Source: Glandiceps talaboti | Taxonomy: Eukaryota; Hemichordata; Enteropneusta; Spengelidae | DNA length: 64,000 nucleotides | Direction of reading: 5' to 3' | Assembly: GCF_964340395.1 (NCBI RefSeq) | Contig: NC_135560.1 | Coordinates: forward strand, 1,235,501 to 1,299,500 | In this document: positions 40,401 through 54,806 of the stretch, piece by piece | Position numbering within the stretch: the stretch's first letter is position 1 | How the letters are laid out: every line of letters starts with the position of its first letter | The notes under the pieces: generated by a model | Database searches by the model: none | What the model was told of the DNA's origin: nothing | What the model saw: the letters and a program-made list of their open reading frames with translations, nothing else | Program-made: the position numbers and the translations under genes

Positions 40401-43294
40401 TGTAATTTCTTGAGTGTGATGTTCTGTCTTCCCAATCTTACACTGTGTGGTGTCTGTTCTGTGTGATGTTGTGTCTTCCCAATCTTACACTGTGTGGTGT
40501 CTGTTTTGTGTGATGTTCTGTCTTCCCAATCTTACACTGTGTGGTGTCTGTTTTGTGTGATGTTCTGTCTTCCCAATCTTACGCTGTGTGATGTCTGTTC
40601 TGTGTGATGTTGTGTCTTCCCAATCTTACACTGTGTGGTGTCTGTTTTGTGAGATGTTGTGTCTTCCCAATCTTACACTGTGTGGTGTCTGTTCTGTGTG
40701 ATGTTCTGTCTTCCCAATCTTACACTGTGTGGTGTCTGTTCTGTGTGATGTTCTGTTTTCCCAATCTTACACTGTGTGGTGTCTGTTCTGTGTGATGTTC
40801 TGTCTTCCCAATCTTACACTGTGTGGTGTCTGTTCTGTGTGATGTTGTGTCTTCCCAATCTTACACTGTGTGATGTCTGTTTTGTGTGATGTTGTGTCTT
40901 CCCAATCTTACACTGTGTGGTGTCTGTTCTGTGAGATGTTGTGTCTTCCCAATCTTACACTGTGTGATGTCTGTTTTGTGTGATGTTGTGTCTTCCCAAT
41001 CTTACACTGTGTGATGTCTGTTTTGTGTGATGTTCTGTCTTCCCAATCTTACACTGTGTGGTGTCTGTTCTGTGTGATGTTGTGTCTTCCCAATCTTACA
41101 CTGTGTGGTGTCTGTTTTGTGTGATGTTCTGTTTTCCCAATCTTGTACTGTGATGTCTGTTTATGTGATGCTTTTTTCCCAATCTTACAATCACTGTGAT
41201 ATTCTTCATTATTTGTGATGCGTTGTACAAGTGTGGTATCTGCCTGATGTGATAATCTGCCTCTTCCTTCTAACATTAAATAAAAGAGGTTGTTTTTGTA
41301 TGACATTCTATTTGCTACATGAATGTGAGTAGTTTTCATTGTATCATCACATGAATACACAGGTACAGCACAGTGCCTGATGACATTGACAGAACCAATC
41401 ATTGCTCATTCTGTTCTGACTAGTATCCTTTGATATGAAGGCTTCCTTTAAAATTTGTCATGTTAACATCTTGCTAATTTACATGAACAGGTGAAGTCTC
41501 ATTCTGCTTTAATTTCTGATACAATTGTCTTTGCATTGTTGCAATCGTTAAATATGTCTTGTGTTTGTATTTGACAGGACAAATTCTGATTCAGCATTAC
41601 ACACCAGTGCAATGAATCCTAACAACACAGATGCATTCCATGGATCGAGTGCAGGAGCTACTTTACACCCAAACCATCGAAGAGGTCAGAATTTATTTGC
41701 CAACTACACTGTAAACATTCTTTTTTTTTTTTGCAAATATATGGCACTCATGGCAGTTTAAAATGTTTGCCCCATCACTGTTTGTAATGGCTCAAACATA
41801 TCGGATTAAAATATGACTCAATTCCTCTCAGGACCTGCAGTGCTATAGGCATGGTGAAGTGTGTTTGTATATGTGCATGTGTGTGTGTGTGTGTAGAGCA
41901 GTGCTATAGGCATGGTGAAGTGTGTTTGTATATGTGCATGTGTGTGTGTGTGTGTAGAGCAGTGCTATAGGCATGGTGAAGTGTGTTTGTATATGTGCAT
42001 GTGTGTGTGTGTGTGTAGAGCAGTGCTATAGGCATGGTGAAGTGTGTTTGTATATGTGCATGTGTGTGTGTGTAGAGCAGTGCTATAGGCATGGTGTAAT
42101 TGTGTGTTTGTATATGTGCATGTGTGTGTGTGTGTGTGTGTAGAGCAGTGCTATAGGCATGGTGAAGTGTGTTTGTATATGTGCATGTGTGTGTGTGTGT
42201 GTGTGTGTAGAGCAGTGCTATAGGCATGGTGTAATTGTGTGTTTGTATATGTGCATGTGTGTGTGTGTGTGTGTAGAGCAGTGCTATAGGCATGGTGTAA
42301 TTGTGTGTTTGTATATGTGCATGTGTGTGTGTGTGTGTGTGTAGAGCAGTGCTATAGGCATGGTGAAGTGTGTTTGTATATGTGCATGTGTGTGTGTGTG
42401 TGTAGAGCAGTGCTATAGGCATGGTGAAGTGTGTATGTATATGTGCATGTGTGTGTGTGTGTGTAGAGCAGTGCTATAGGCATGGTGAAGTGTGTTTGTA
42501 TATGTGCATGTGTGTGTGTGTAGAGCAGTGCTATAGGCATGGTGAAGTGTGTTTGTATATGTGCATGTGTGTGTGTGTGTGTAGAGCAGTGCTATAGGCA
42601 TGGTGAAGTGTGTTTGTATATGTGCATGTGTGTGTGTGTGTGTAGAGCAGTGCTATAGGCATGGTGAAGTGTGTTTGTATATGTGCATGTGTGTGTGTGT
42701 GTGTAGAGCAGTGCTATAGGCATGGTGAAGTGTGTTTGTATATGTGCATGTGTGTGTGTGTAGAGCAGTGCTATAGGCATGGTGTAATTGTGTGTTTGTA
42801 TATGTGCATGTGTGTGTGTGTGTGTGTGTAGAGCAGTGCTATAGGCATGGTGAAGTGTGTTTGTATATGTGCATGTGTGTGTGTGTGTGTGTGTAGAGCA
42901 GTGCTATAGGCATGGTGTAATTGTGTGTTTGTATATGTGCATGTGTGTGTGTGTGTGTAGAGCAGTGCTATAGGCATGGTGAAGTGTGTTTGTATATGTG
43001 CATGTGTGTGTGTGTGTGTAGAGCAGTGCTATAGGCATGGTGAAGTGTGTTTGTATATGTGCATGTGTGTGTGTGTGTGTGTGTAGAGCAGTGCTATAGG
43101 CATGGTGAAGTGTGTTTGTATATGTGCATGTGTGTGTGTGTGTGTGTGTAGAGCAGTGCTATAGGCATGGTGAAGTGTGTTTGTATATGTGCATGTGTGT
43201 GTGTGTGTGTGTAGAGCAGTGCTATAGGCATGGTGAAGTGTGTTTGTATGCGTGCATGTGTGTGTGTGTAGAGCAGTGCTATAGGCATGGTGAA

Positions 43295-43329
<35 letters not shown>

Positions 43330-46300
43330 CGTGGCAGTGCTAAAGGCATGGTGAAGTGTGTGCGTGTGCGTGCATGTGTGTGTAGAGCAGTGCTAAAGGC
43401 ATGGTGTAATTGTGTGTGTGTGTGTGTGTGTGTGTAGCCGTGCTATAGGCATGTGCATGGTGAAATGTGTGTGTGTGTGTGTGTGTAGCAGTACTATAGT
43501 CATGGTAAATGTGTGTATTTAAATGACTTCAAGTCAAAAACTGCTTTGTCGATTACCTTGGTATTTGGTTGGGACATTACTTAGGATGTATAGATGAAAA
43601 CTACTTGGCAGATTGGCCCGAAAGGTGTTGAGAACATTCTTAACCCTTTCACCACCATTGGCCTCATGGGATTAATAGAATCCCATATCCCCAATGGGTT
43701 GAGATGGAATAGCTCACACGAGTTGGGGATTTCTTGTCTGCGGCGAGTGTGAGACAAAACAAAACCCACCCACCCCCAAGTGTGAGATATTCCATCTCTG
43801 CTCATTGGTGTGTAGGATTCTTTTTCTCATGTCCCCTCCTTATTATGGTAGGAAAACAAGTTAAAACCAGGTTATTAGTATTACTGATTGAAATCACAAC
43901 ACCAAGGACATCTTATCTCTGTGTGTATGTTTTGTGTAACTCCGCAAAAACGTAGTTCCTTTAATTCACATTCATAAAAACTAATTCCAAATATAATATT
44001 GAGATCGAGGCTTCATTGACCTATATACCACAGTGACTACTTGTAGTACTAGACAAGCTAAATTTGTAAACATTAGTTAATTTGTCGCAATATATATATA
44101 CAGAGTATGACCGAAATTTCTATCATACCGTCAGCTGTACTGAAGCTCAAGGCACGCGACGTGATGGTTCACTTTCAAACATCATGACTATAGAATATTG
44201 CTAATGCATGAATGTTTACAATTAATTACTAGTATGTACATGCACATAAAATATCAAGTATACATTCCATTTTGGAGGTCATCAGGGCATAACGCAGGAA
44301 AATGGCTCTGACGACTTGTAGTCATTGGCATTTCTACGGTTGCACTACATATTGGTCACGGTACCAGTACCCACGGGGGGCTCGATCAGTACGCACGTTA
44401 TTTTTCACCTAAAGCGTTGTTTCTAAGGGTGAACAATCAATACATTTCGAGGGGTTTAAATTCTCTGATCATAACAAAAACATGAGAACCCTACCTAAAT
44501 GCATCGCTAATATTTTATCATCTTAGGTGTGGCATAAATGTCAACATTATTAGCCCATTCACTTTGTTATCGTCTGCTGGAATGCACGTAGTTCTGGTTC
44601 TACATTACATGTTATTCTATTTGTCAATCAATACCTACGCCTGCTGACTACAGAACGTAATAAACCAATCAGCAATAGGTTTACAAAACAAAATTTAACT
44701 CGCGCATTGATACAGAGTTTGAGATCGATTTGTTCTCACATTGGCTGTCCCACACTCTCAGCTTGCAGGAACGTGAGAATGTTTGTTCTCCACCAGCCCC
44801 CTCACTAACATAATGTGAGAATGAGTGTTATGTAATCAAACTGATATACAAATATTGCTTATTTTGAAAAATAAGGTATCATTTGAATGGAAAATAAATT
44901 TTCTATATCATACTTGCAAATACACACATTCAAATGTCACACACTGAACTGAAATATGGATTAAAGTAATAAAATATTAATAGAACAAACATGGCTTGTT
45001 TATTTATTGACATATCACAAATAAATAAACAAAATATTTGTATTACAAACAAAATTCAAAATGCCAACATTTATGTTCCCACAAAACTTCTGTGTACTGG
45101 TTAAATGATCAAAATCGGCGAAAATTTGGCAGAAAATGTTATTTTTAGTCGTATTAAATTTGAATGAAATTAATTAGAGGCTCACAAATATGGTTAGCAA
45201 TAGTCGGTCCCGCACCGGCAATGAAAGGGACAAAAATATTGAAAGTCATCGCCCCAATATCTTCTTATTTTAATTATAACTCATTATTTGACAGAATAAC
45301 AAAATTTATCACCAATTTATGCTCAAAATCAGTAAAAAATGCCCACAAGTTGGTAGTATACGAGTCCAAATCGGGATGCCAAAGTGGCGCTTTTTGCTGA
45401 CATGCGTATACCCACAAAAGCAAATATGCAGTCGGAACTTCGAACTAATGTTGCGATAATCTGAACCTTCCATATGTTGCATCGAGTTCACTCAGCCATC
45501 TCCTTGTATAAAACATCGTATTCACAGTCTAAATTGAGTGGAAATTTCTACGAACAGCACCTCTATTTTACATTGCAAACAATGTTAGGGGAGACAGATT
45601 TTGCTTTGGCGATGTTGAAATTTGAATTTTACATTGAAAAATGCACATAAAAAATTTGATTGGAAAATCGCCCATATTGTGCATAAGTTTCCGTCCACTG
45701 ACCTCTACACACTGAACTAGTACAAATACAAGTCATTTTTGAGCCGTAACAGAAAAAAATAAAACCCAAATAATCCATTATATTGCCAAAATTACCACCA
45801 AAACGTTTGTATGGTGTACAGGTCACAGGTCACAAGATTGCGAAAATTTGCCGACATTCAAACAGCTCACATGGCCTTAGTGGGAATTTAATGCTTACAC
45901 ACAAGTACAATGTGTTCCCATAGCCAAATACTTGTATTCCATGATGTATTTCGAGTCAAATTCAGTCGAAATATCCAAAGATAGTAACATAATTTCGTAG
46001 ACCATGTTATGAGAGCCGTTGATTACTTTTGCCATGTTGAAATTCGATTTTGTGAGCGAAAAACACACATAAAAATACAATTGGCCGTCATTTGAATCGT
46101 ATGGATCGTAGTCCAAATACTCTTCACTGTCATGCATTCAGAATGGCAGTGTAGATAAACAAGGCTAATACGCATGTGTGAATCTAGTTATTGTGGCAGG
46201 TTTTGCAGCAATAACTGCCATTAAACGGCATAACGGCGAGGTAGGTGAATTAACTTTGGCGTTGCCGCAATAGCAGGAATCAGTGGGCGCCTTAGAGTGT

Positions 46301-49300
46301 TCCCACAATAGCGGGAATCGGTGGTGAGAGGGTTAAGGGTGTGTACAATAGGAATTGTTCATGACATGCTGATTATGTCAGTGTTATGTAAATTAGGCCT
46401 AAAAATGTGACTTTTCAAGTTTTTTCCAAAACTACTTCGCAGATTGGGCTGAAATTGAATAGGGGTGCATTTGAAGATGAATTATTAACCCTCTGAGCAC
46501 TATGTACCCATATGTACCCTGTCCTGTATACCCATATATACCCATACCTATATACCCGTATGTACCATTACCTGTATACCAATATGTACCTTTACCTGTA
46601 TACTCATATGTACCTTTACCTGTATACCCATATGTACCTTTACCTGTATACTCATATGTACCTTTACCTGTATACTCATATGTACCTTTACCTGTATACC
46701 CATATGTACCTTTACCTGTATACTCATATGTACCCATACCTGTATACCCATATGTACCTTTACCTGTATACCCATATGTACCTTTACCTGTATACTCATA
46801 TGTACCTTTACCTGTATACTCATATGTACCTTTACCTGTATACCCATATGTACCTTTACCTGTATACCCATATATACCTTTACCTGTATACCCATATGTA
46901 CCCTTACCTGTGTACCCCATATGTACCCTTACCTGTATACCCCATATGTACCCTTACCTGTATACCCCATATGTACCTTTACCTGTATACCCATATGTAC
47001 CCTTACCTGTATACCCCATATGTACCCTTACCTGTATACCCCATATGTACCCTTACCTGTATACCCATACATACCCATGGCATAGCTGTATGCCCATATC
47101 TACCGATACATGTATGCCCATATGTACCTTTCCCTGTATGCTGATTAAATATAGACTCCACAATACAAGATTGCCAAATTTCACTCATTCTCATTTTATT
47201 AGCACAACTGAACTGAGGTTCGGTAGTGCTATAGACATGATGAAATGTCTGTCTGTCTGTGCATTACTTAGGGTGTGTAGATGGGAAATTTTTCAAATGA
47301 AAATGCGCTTTTTCAGTAAACAAAATGTGATTATTGGTCAAAAAACTTAAACTCCAAAACTACTGGGCAGATTGGCCTGAAATTTGGTGTGAATGTTCTA
47401 AGGGGTATTTAGATTAAGATGTGTTCTTGATATGATGATCTTATTATTGATATGCAAATTAGGGCAAAAATGTGTATTTTTGGTCAAAAGTCTATGATTC
47501 CAAAATTACTGAGCAGATGTGGCTGAGACTTGGTGGGAACGTTCTAAGGGGTATTTAGATTAAGATGTGTTCTTGATATGATGATCTTATTATTGATATG
47601 CAAATTAGGGCAAAAATGTGTATTTTTGGTCAACAATCTGCAATTCCAAAACTACAGAGCAGATTTGCCTGAAAAATGGTGAGAGGGTTCTTGGGGGTGT
47701 TTAGTTTAAGAATTGTTCATGATGTGATGATTCCATCAGTGATATGCAAATTAGGGCTAAAATGTTTCTTTTTGGTCAAAAATCTGTAATTCAAAACTAC
47801 TGAGCAAATTGGGATGAGATTTAATTGGGATGCCTATAAGGGATGGGTACATGAAGATGAAGTCATAATATGATCATCCCATGAGCAATATGCAAATTAG
47901 GTCTAAAAATATCAATTTTGGTCACGCCCATAGCAACAGTGAAGGGATAATGTATATTACAAGGATAACAACAGAGACAAGTTGGTAAGTGAATAAAGAA
48001 TCAAACAATTTGATGAGATGTTTCTAGTGTTATTCTGCAGTTGTTATTCAAATTTTTTTGACACAATTTCCCTAGTAACCATGACCATGCCCATAGCAAC
48101 AACAAAATGCCAGTATGTTTTGCAAAAGTAACATCTGGTAGACTTCTCAAACAACATGCCCATGCCCATAGTAACAACCACATGATGGTGTCTTTTGCAA
48201 AGATAACAAGAGGAATTAATAGACAAGTGAATAAACATTGTGCAAATATCCCGAGCAACAAGACCATGCTCATACCAACAGCCAAATGATGGTGTATGTC
48301 ACAAAGATAACGACAGGGATGGTTAGGCAAGTGGATAAACATCCAAAAAGTGAATGCAGATATATCTAACAACAAGACCAGCCCATAGCAACAACCGAAT
48401 GATGGTGTATATAGTTAAGGTAGCAACCGGGCTGGATAGGCAACTGGATAAACATAAACAAACAAACACTTTACAGTTGTGCCTTAATGCCATTGTGCTA
48501 TTTTTCAACCACTAGGCTGTTTGTCATTTTTATATGACAGACAGATATACATGTATTGAGTCATACTTAACACCATCAAGAACAGAGCAATTATTCCAAT
48601 ATGGATTTTTAATATTTATCCCCCTGAAAGTCATATACAAAACTGTGAGTGTGTTCAAAATACATGGTATTGCTTGCAAGATGTGCATTGCATCTTGGAA
48701 CTGGCAACAGGTCCATACCCATGTAATATCAATTGTATTATTTTTGCTCAAGTAACAATTTTTGTTGGTTCAGCAGGAGATATGCTTGATGGTAGTCCAG
48801 CTGGTGACCGAAATTTTCCTAAAGCTTTATGGGATCCCAAAAAGGTACACTTACTGGTGCGTCTTATGTTGTTGTCCTCTTGTGGTAGTTGTAGAGTGTT
48901 GTATTGCTTTTAATTGTGTCCACACTTAGCTTCTTGTATTCGTGTTAATCGTGTACGCATAGATTGTTGTATTGATTTTAATCATGTACACATAGATTGT
49001 TGTATTCATGTTAATCATGTACACATATGTTGTTTGGATTTAAATTGTGTACACATACATTGTTGTACTGATATTAATAATGTACACAGATTTTTGTATT
49101 CATGTTAATCATGTACACATAGATTGTTATATTGATTTAATAATCATGTACACAGATTTTTGTATTGATTTTAATCATGTACACATAGATTGTTGTATTC
49201 ATGTTAATCATGTACACATAGATTTTTGTACTGATTATGATAATGTACACATAATTACAGATTATTTCAGGGTTTTACATCAATTGACCGATTGCCCTGA

Positions 49301-50811
49301 GCACTGTAGCCATGCCCACCTTAGTTACCATTGCTACTACGACAACTTTGCTCACTATGCATGGTTTGCCATAGGCAAAACATGGCGATCACTGAAAAAT
49401 ACTATACATATTTGAGAGTTCTTTTATCGTTCCACTGCTACCGAGGCAATATGCTGTATCATAGGCTTTCCTACAGTCGATACATCGATGGAAACAATTT
49501 ATTTTAGTTCAGTCAGTGTTAATTTACCAAATTTTATTGAAGTCGGCTGAAGTCTGAGAAACTACATGGCGGATGCATGTTGAGTAAGATTTTACATCAT
49601 CTCCTGTAACGATGGGTACGTATTTATTTCGTTCAGTGCATGGTGTTTTCATTTGATTTCACATTTCATATCAATACTGTTTGTTTTACAATAAATTCCA
49701 CTGGGTGACCAAGATAAACCATCAGATCTGAACTATGTTACAATTTACTATTGCATCACTACGATATGTAATATTCAAGAATAATAAGTTTGTTTCGGAA
49801 GGTATGATGAGAAAAGAATGGTTTGATTTTTATTTTCATTCATGTTACATACCAATTACAATTTTATCCCATCAGTACAAATAAATGTAAAAAGTAGAAA
49901 CAATGTAATTTATTGTATTTTACGATGAGAGGTCACTTGTTCGACTTACGGAATATAAAAAAATAAAGCGTCCTGGCCTGCATGGTCTGATATTTGTTTA
50001 CATATGTATGTGGTAGTGCACTGCATACTGAGGCATAGGCAAACTGGGAAAGACGAAAAAAAAACCTTGAATTTCAGAATTATTATTTTGGGTCGAGTTA
50101 TGACCGTTATAACTACAAAACACAACAACCATTTTTTTGAATAATAGTCACCATAAATTAATCATACATTTTGCACGACAACATAACTCTACTGCCATTT
50201 GTAAAGTCTATTTCTCTCTTTTGAACATTGCACAGTGGAAAGAAGAAACTCTTATTAGACTCAAAAAATAGACACTCATTTCAGTTTGCCTCAAAGAGTG
50301 TGGTCATTATTTTGCAGATTACTACTCTCTCATACTCTAAGACTATCAATTTCTGATAATCATAACCATAACAGTAACTTATGATAATAAGAAGACCGCT
50401 CTTTTCTTTTTGAAGTCCAGTGGAGCAACAAATACTTCCTAAGTTTAGCTGTTTATTTTTTTCTATTTGTATAATGTATTTCAAACTTGCCTGGTCAGTG
50501 TTAACACTGTGGCACTAAACAAGTTGTAGCTGTCCAGGGATGTATATTTCTTTGCCTGAAAGTAATTTACAAGCAGTTATCCTTTACAGACACCCCACAA
50601 TGACAAAAGTGAAACAGACCAAGTGAACCAATATAAACTGTGGGCCAGTGAAGCCAAGATATTTATTTGAAAAAAATAGCAATAGAGAATGAATCAGAAA
50701 AAAGCCAGCTATAGGCTGGAATTTGAAAATTTTGTTAGCAAGATAGTAATTGACCTGATTTTTAGCACAACTGAACTAGGTTCAGTAGTGCTATAGGTAT
50801 GGGGAAATGTC

Positions 50812-50843
<32 letters not shown>

Positions 50844-53800
50844 AACGATCCCTTGGTATTTGCTGGGGGCATTACTTAGGGCGTGTAGATGGGAAATTGT
50901 TCAAATGAAATGATCGAATCAGAGATGTGCATTTTTGGTCAAAAAACACGATTCGTGGTGTTAAAAAATGCTTTGGCTCAGCCTAGAAATGAAAGGTTAT
51001 TGTTTTATTGATGCAATGAAACCATTAAATTTTTTATGGGCTACTTCACATCTCAATGTCAATGGCATCAAGATGAACCTCTGTTTGAGGTTGCTTGGAA
51101 ACACTGTTTTTAGCACAGCTGAATGAAATCATAGACACTGCCTATGATTAAAACAGGTTCATTCATATGTGTGTGTGTGTGTGTGTGTGTCTAAAGAACT
51201 TCAGTAACTTAAGCAGTATCACGCACTCTTCAAATTCCGTATAATTTGGCACATACATTAACCTAAGAAAGCACACTTGTCCAAAAAAAAGCCTGTTATC
51301 ATAGTTTGTTTAGTTTAATGAGTTATTTGCATAATTAGAGGTTCCCTTACGAGAGGCATTCAGTTTAAAACTGGTAATGTGTGTAATTATACAGTACAGT
51401 ACCCCCCCCCCCCCCCCTGCACTTCAGATACGTACAATGTGGTAAATTTTATTGAACTAAATTTCATTAAACTAACAGTGGAAATAAAGTGCTGTGTCCA
51501 TCCATAACTATGACATATTTCTTTACAAATAGATGTTGGCTTTGTGAAAAAATGTCTCACATTGGGCTGTACTTGGAGATACTCAGTCAGCAGCGCTTTA
51601 TCTTTCAATCTTGATTCTTGGCAGAAACATACCATTCAAAGTTGGTATTAGGACAGTGTTCTATGACATACATGTGCATATCCATTTTCATCTCGATACG
51701 ATCCAATATGGCTGCCTGGCAGCCGAGGGATGGGTAGCAATTGAATGAACATTATTTTAAAATATGTAAATGCCCATAGCAACAAGACCACACCCATAGC
51801 CACAGGTAAACAGTGACGTGTAATGCCAAAATAACACTGGTGATGGGAAGATAAATGAATAAACATTGCCAAATTGTATGTAGATATGCCTAGCAATAAG
51901 ACCATGCCCATAGTAACATTAAATGATGGTGTATATTGTAGATATAACACCATGGATGGGAAAGGCATGAGAATAAATCTTCAAAGAATGTATGCAAATA
52001 TGTCTAGCAACAAGACCACATAATCATTGCAGAAAATTAAAGTATACCATCAACAGTTGTGCTACAACACCATTAGCACTTAATCTAGTTTGTAGAGCCA
52101 GTGAATTTCAAATGTTAACACATTTTCAGGTTACGTTATTACTCTGCCAGCCAACATGTCCACTAGAATCCACTCCTGAAAATATATGAAAGTATGTGAC
52201 AGTAATATTAATATTCATGTTTCATGTATTTTCTTTTGTTATTTTACAGGCAGAACTTCTGTATCTAATATTCAAGGCATCAATCAACTGAAGCATTGTT
52301 TGTGGAGATGTTTCTAAAAATATGTGTTGATTGTTGTCAAGTTGCTATGACAGCAGTGGGTAGCTAGGATGAGGTCATCATCAGGTGTTGGACAGATTTT
52401 CAACACAATGTATCTGCATCAACTTTGACAACTTCTGAAAACAAACGTTTTTTATTCATTCTGATTTATTCACAACATTTCAAAGTGTCACAACAGTGAG
52501 ATATACATTATGTCTATGATGCATGATGAGTATCAATTGTTTATTTGGAATAAAATTTTCCTGACAAGCTGAATGAAGTAAGAATTTTAGTGCAACTGAA
52601 CTGATAAGGTTCAGTAGTGTTATAGGCATGGCAAAGTGTCTGTCTGTCTGTCTGTGTGTGTGTGTGTCTGTGTGTGTGTGTAAACAACTAAAATCAAAAA
52701 CCACTGCCATGATATTTGGTGGGTATATTACCCTGGCTGTGTAGTTGGGAAATTGTTTGAATCAAAATCGATCACAATAGTGAAATGACGATGCATATTA
52801 CAAAGATAACTGGGATGGGTAGGTAAGTGATTAAAGATTCAAAAGATTATGCAAATATGCTTAGCAACAGGACCAAACCCATAGCAACAGCTAAATGATG
52901 GTTTATATTACAAAGATGAAATGTAGGAAGGGGAGGCAATTTAATAAAGATTCCAAAAATGTATGAAAATACCCCTAGCAATAAGACCATGTCCATAGCA
53001 ACAGCCAAATATAGTTGTGCTATAACGCCATTGGTGCTATTTTTCTATTTGTTTACATTTATTTATTCATATATTTTTGGGGCGGTTTTGCTGGAGGAAA
53101 TTTATCACATTTGTTGCTTTGCTTATTTTAATAAAATATTTGCTGAAATGGATCAAATACACTAGTAGTGATGTAAATATTGTAACAATATAACTTTGAT
53201 TTTGAGCCATGGTATTTGCAAATTCTGATATTTTGTCGCAATCTTGTTTGACCTTTTTTTATATCTGCATTGTAAACAGGATTTACTCATAGAGATTGAA
53301 AGACCCCCTTACTCCAAGTAAGAGAAATGAGATAACTTCTTTGTCAAAAAGGTAATAGTATTAACAGTCAAAATAAAATGGTAGTTTACTAAAATGCATA
53401 TAGGCCCAACAATATTACATATATATACTTTCATCGTTAACATGTATCACATTTTACTTTGATCTCTGAAACCAAAGAGGACATAATGTAAATGGGGACA
53501 AATGAATATAAAATGTGAACAATAAACAAAGTCAAATGCAGGTCACCCTTGTGTGTCATTCCCATCGAAGGTCACAAATGCACACAGTGAGACTTTCTTT
53601 CAAAGGGCAACATGCGGGAAGGCTAGTATAAAAAGAATGCAGCTGTGATGTTCATTGCTGTTGCCAAACTATGTCCTTGCACAACTGCAGTAAAATTTAA
53701 TTTTCATAGTTATTTTAATCTCCTGAAGGTTGATAGTGCTTGAATAGGGTCAAACACATGCAGAACATTCACTGCATGCACTTGTACTCCTATAAGTTTG

Positions 53801-54769
53801 GCTGTCAGCAGTGCGGGCCAAACTTTTGAGAGGAATTAGATGTGAAACTATATATGAATTCTTGTAGTGGGGGTCCATCGTCTTGATCAAGTAGGTCACA
53901 AATGTTGATATTTCTCAGCTTCAGAAAGTGTGAAAATAAGATTCAACCTTCCTATACTTCGTGATAATGATCATGTTATTATACCAATCTCATGAGCAGT
54001 ATTTGATGATAATTTCAATGTTTGCAAGCAAAGATTACGTGAGAGAACAGATGGTAAGGTCAAGGTCCTGGCGTTCAGTACACGCTGATAAGCTACAACA
54101 GTGTGTCATGGCTACAACACATGTAAGTGCACATGGCAGAATTACACTCGCCCATTGGTAAATGACATCTGTCAATCAATCTCGGTGATCGGTCAATTTG
54201 GATTTGAGGGGTCATTGGGTCCCAAAGTCTGGAAAGTTGGGGTCCAAACTGCAGATTTGGCTGGTCATTCACAAACCCAACATATTAGTGTCTGTGTAAT
54301 GTGATGTAGTAGACAATATAAAAAGTAAAAAAAGTTAGAATAACATTGATTAATTTTGATGAACTGAATTGGCAAATGAAAACACAAACACATTACTTTT
54401 AAGACCAAATGTCAGTAAATGTACATCAAAAGGGAGATATGTTTAGCTGTAACATATTCAGTACGTAACTGACGTGTATAATTTTATATTGTCGCCCTCT
54501 TGAAATTTCCTCTCATTGGCTGCTTTTTGAGCTGTAGAAAAGTACGACTTCAGATACAATAATCTTAACACTTAATGTGACTCTAAATTAGTGTCTGTCA
54601 GTTTGTCTGTGGTGTGTGCTTTCCTTAAGGGCAAAGTCGTCTGATTTTTTGTTTCTGCACAATAAGTGTTAGAATGTGTGATTAGTTATATGAAATATGT
54701 ACCAAATTGAATTGAAAAGTGCATTTTTAGCACAACTGAACTAGGTTCAGTAGGGCTATAGGCATGGAG

Positions 54770-54806
<37 letters not shown>

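Noticed and set aside
41904-42422. 172-codon Thr/His-rich minus-strand frame
   Set aside because: Translation of the GT-rich family A-derived minisatellite.
46502-47350. 282-codon proline/tyrosine-rich frame and the opposing glycine-rich 162-codon frame
   Set aside because: Both are translations of the 24-bp array, kept open because the unit length is a multiple of three; the array varies between 24 and 25 bp and the frame ends in family A sequence.
52240-52320. Polypyrimidine tract and CAG at 52250 followed by GCAGAACTTCTG, resembling a CRTC exon start
   Set aside because: The frame compatible with exon 6 hits a stop within about 14 codons and has no CRTC resemblance; exon 6 joins exon 7 in frame without it.
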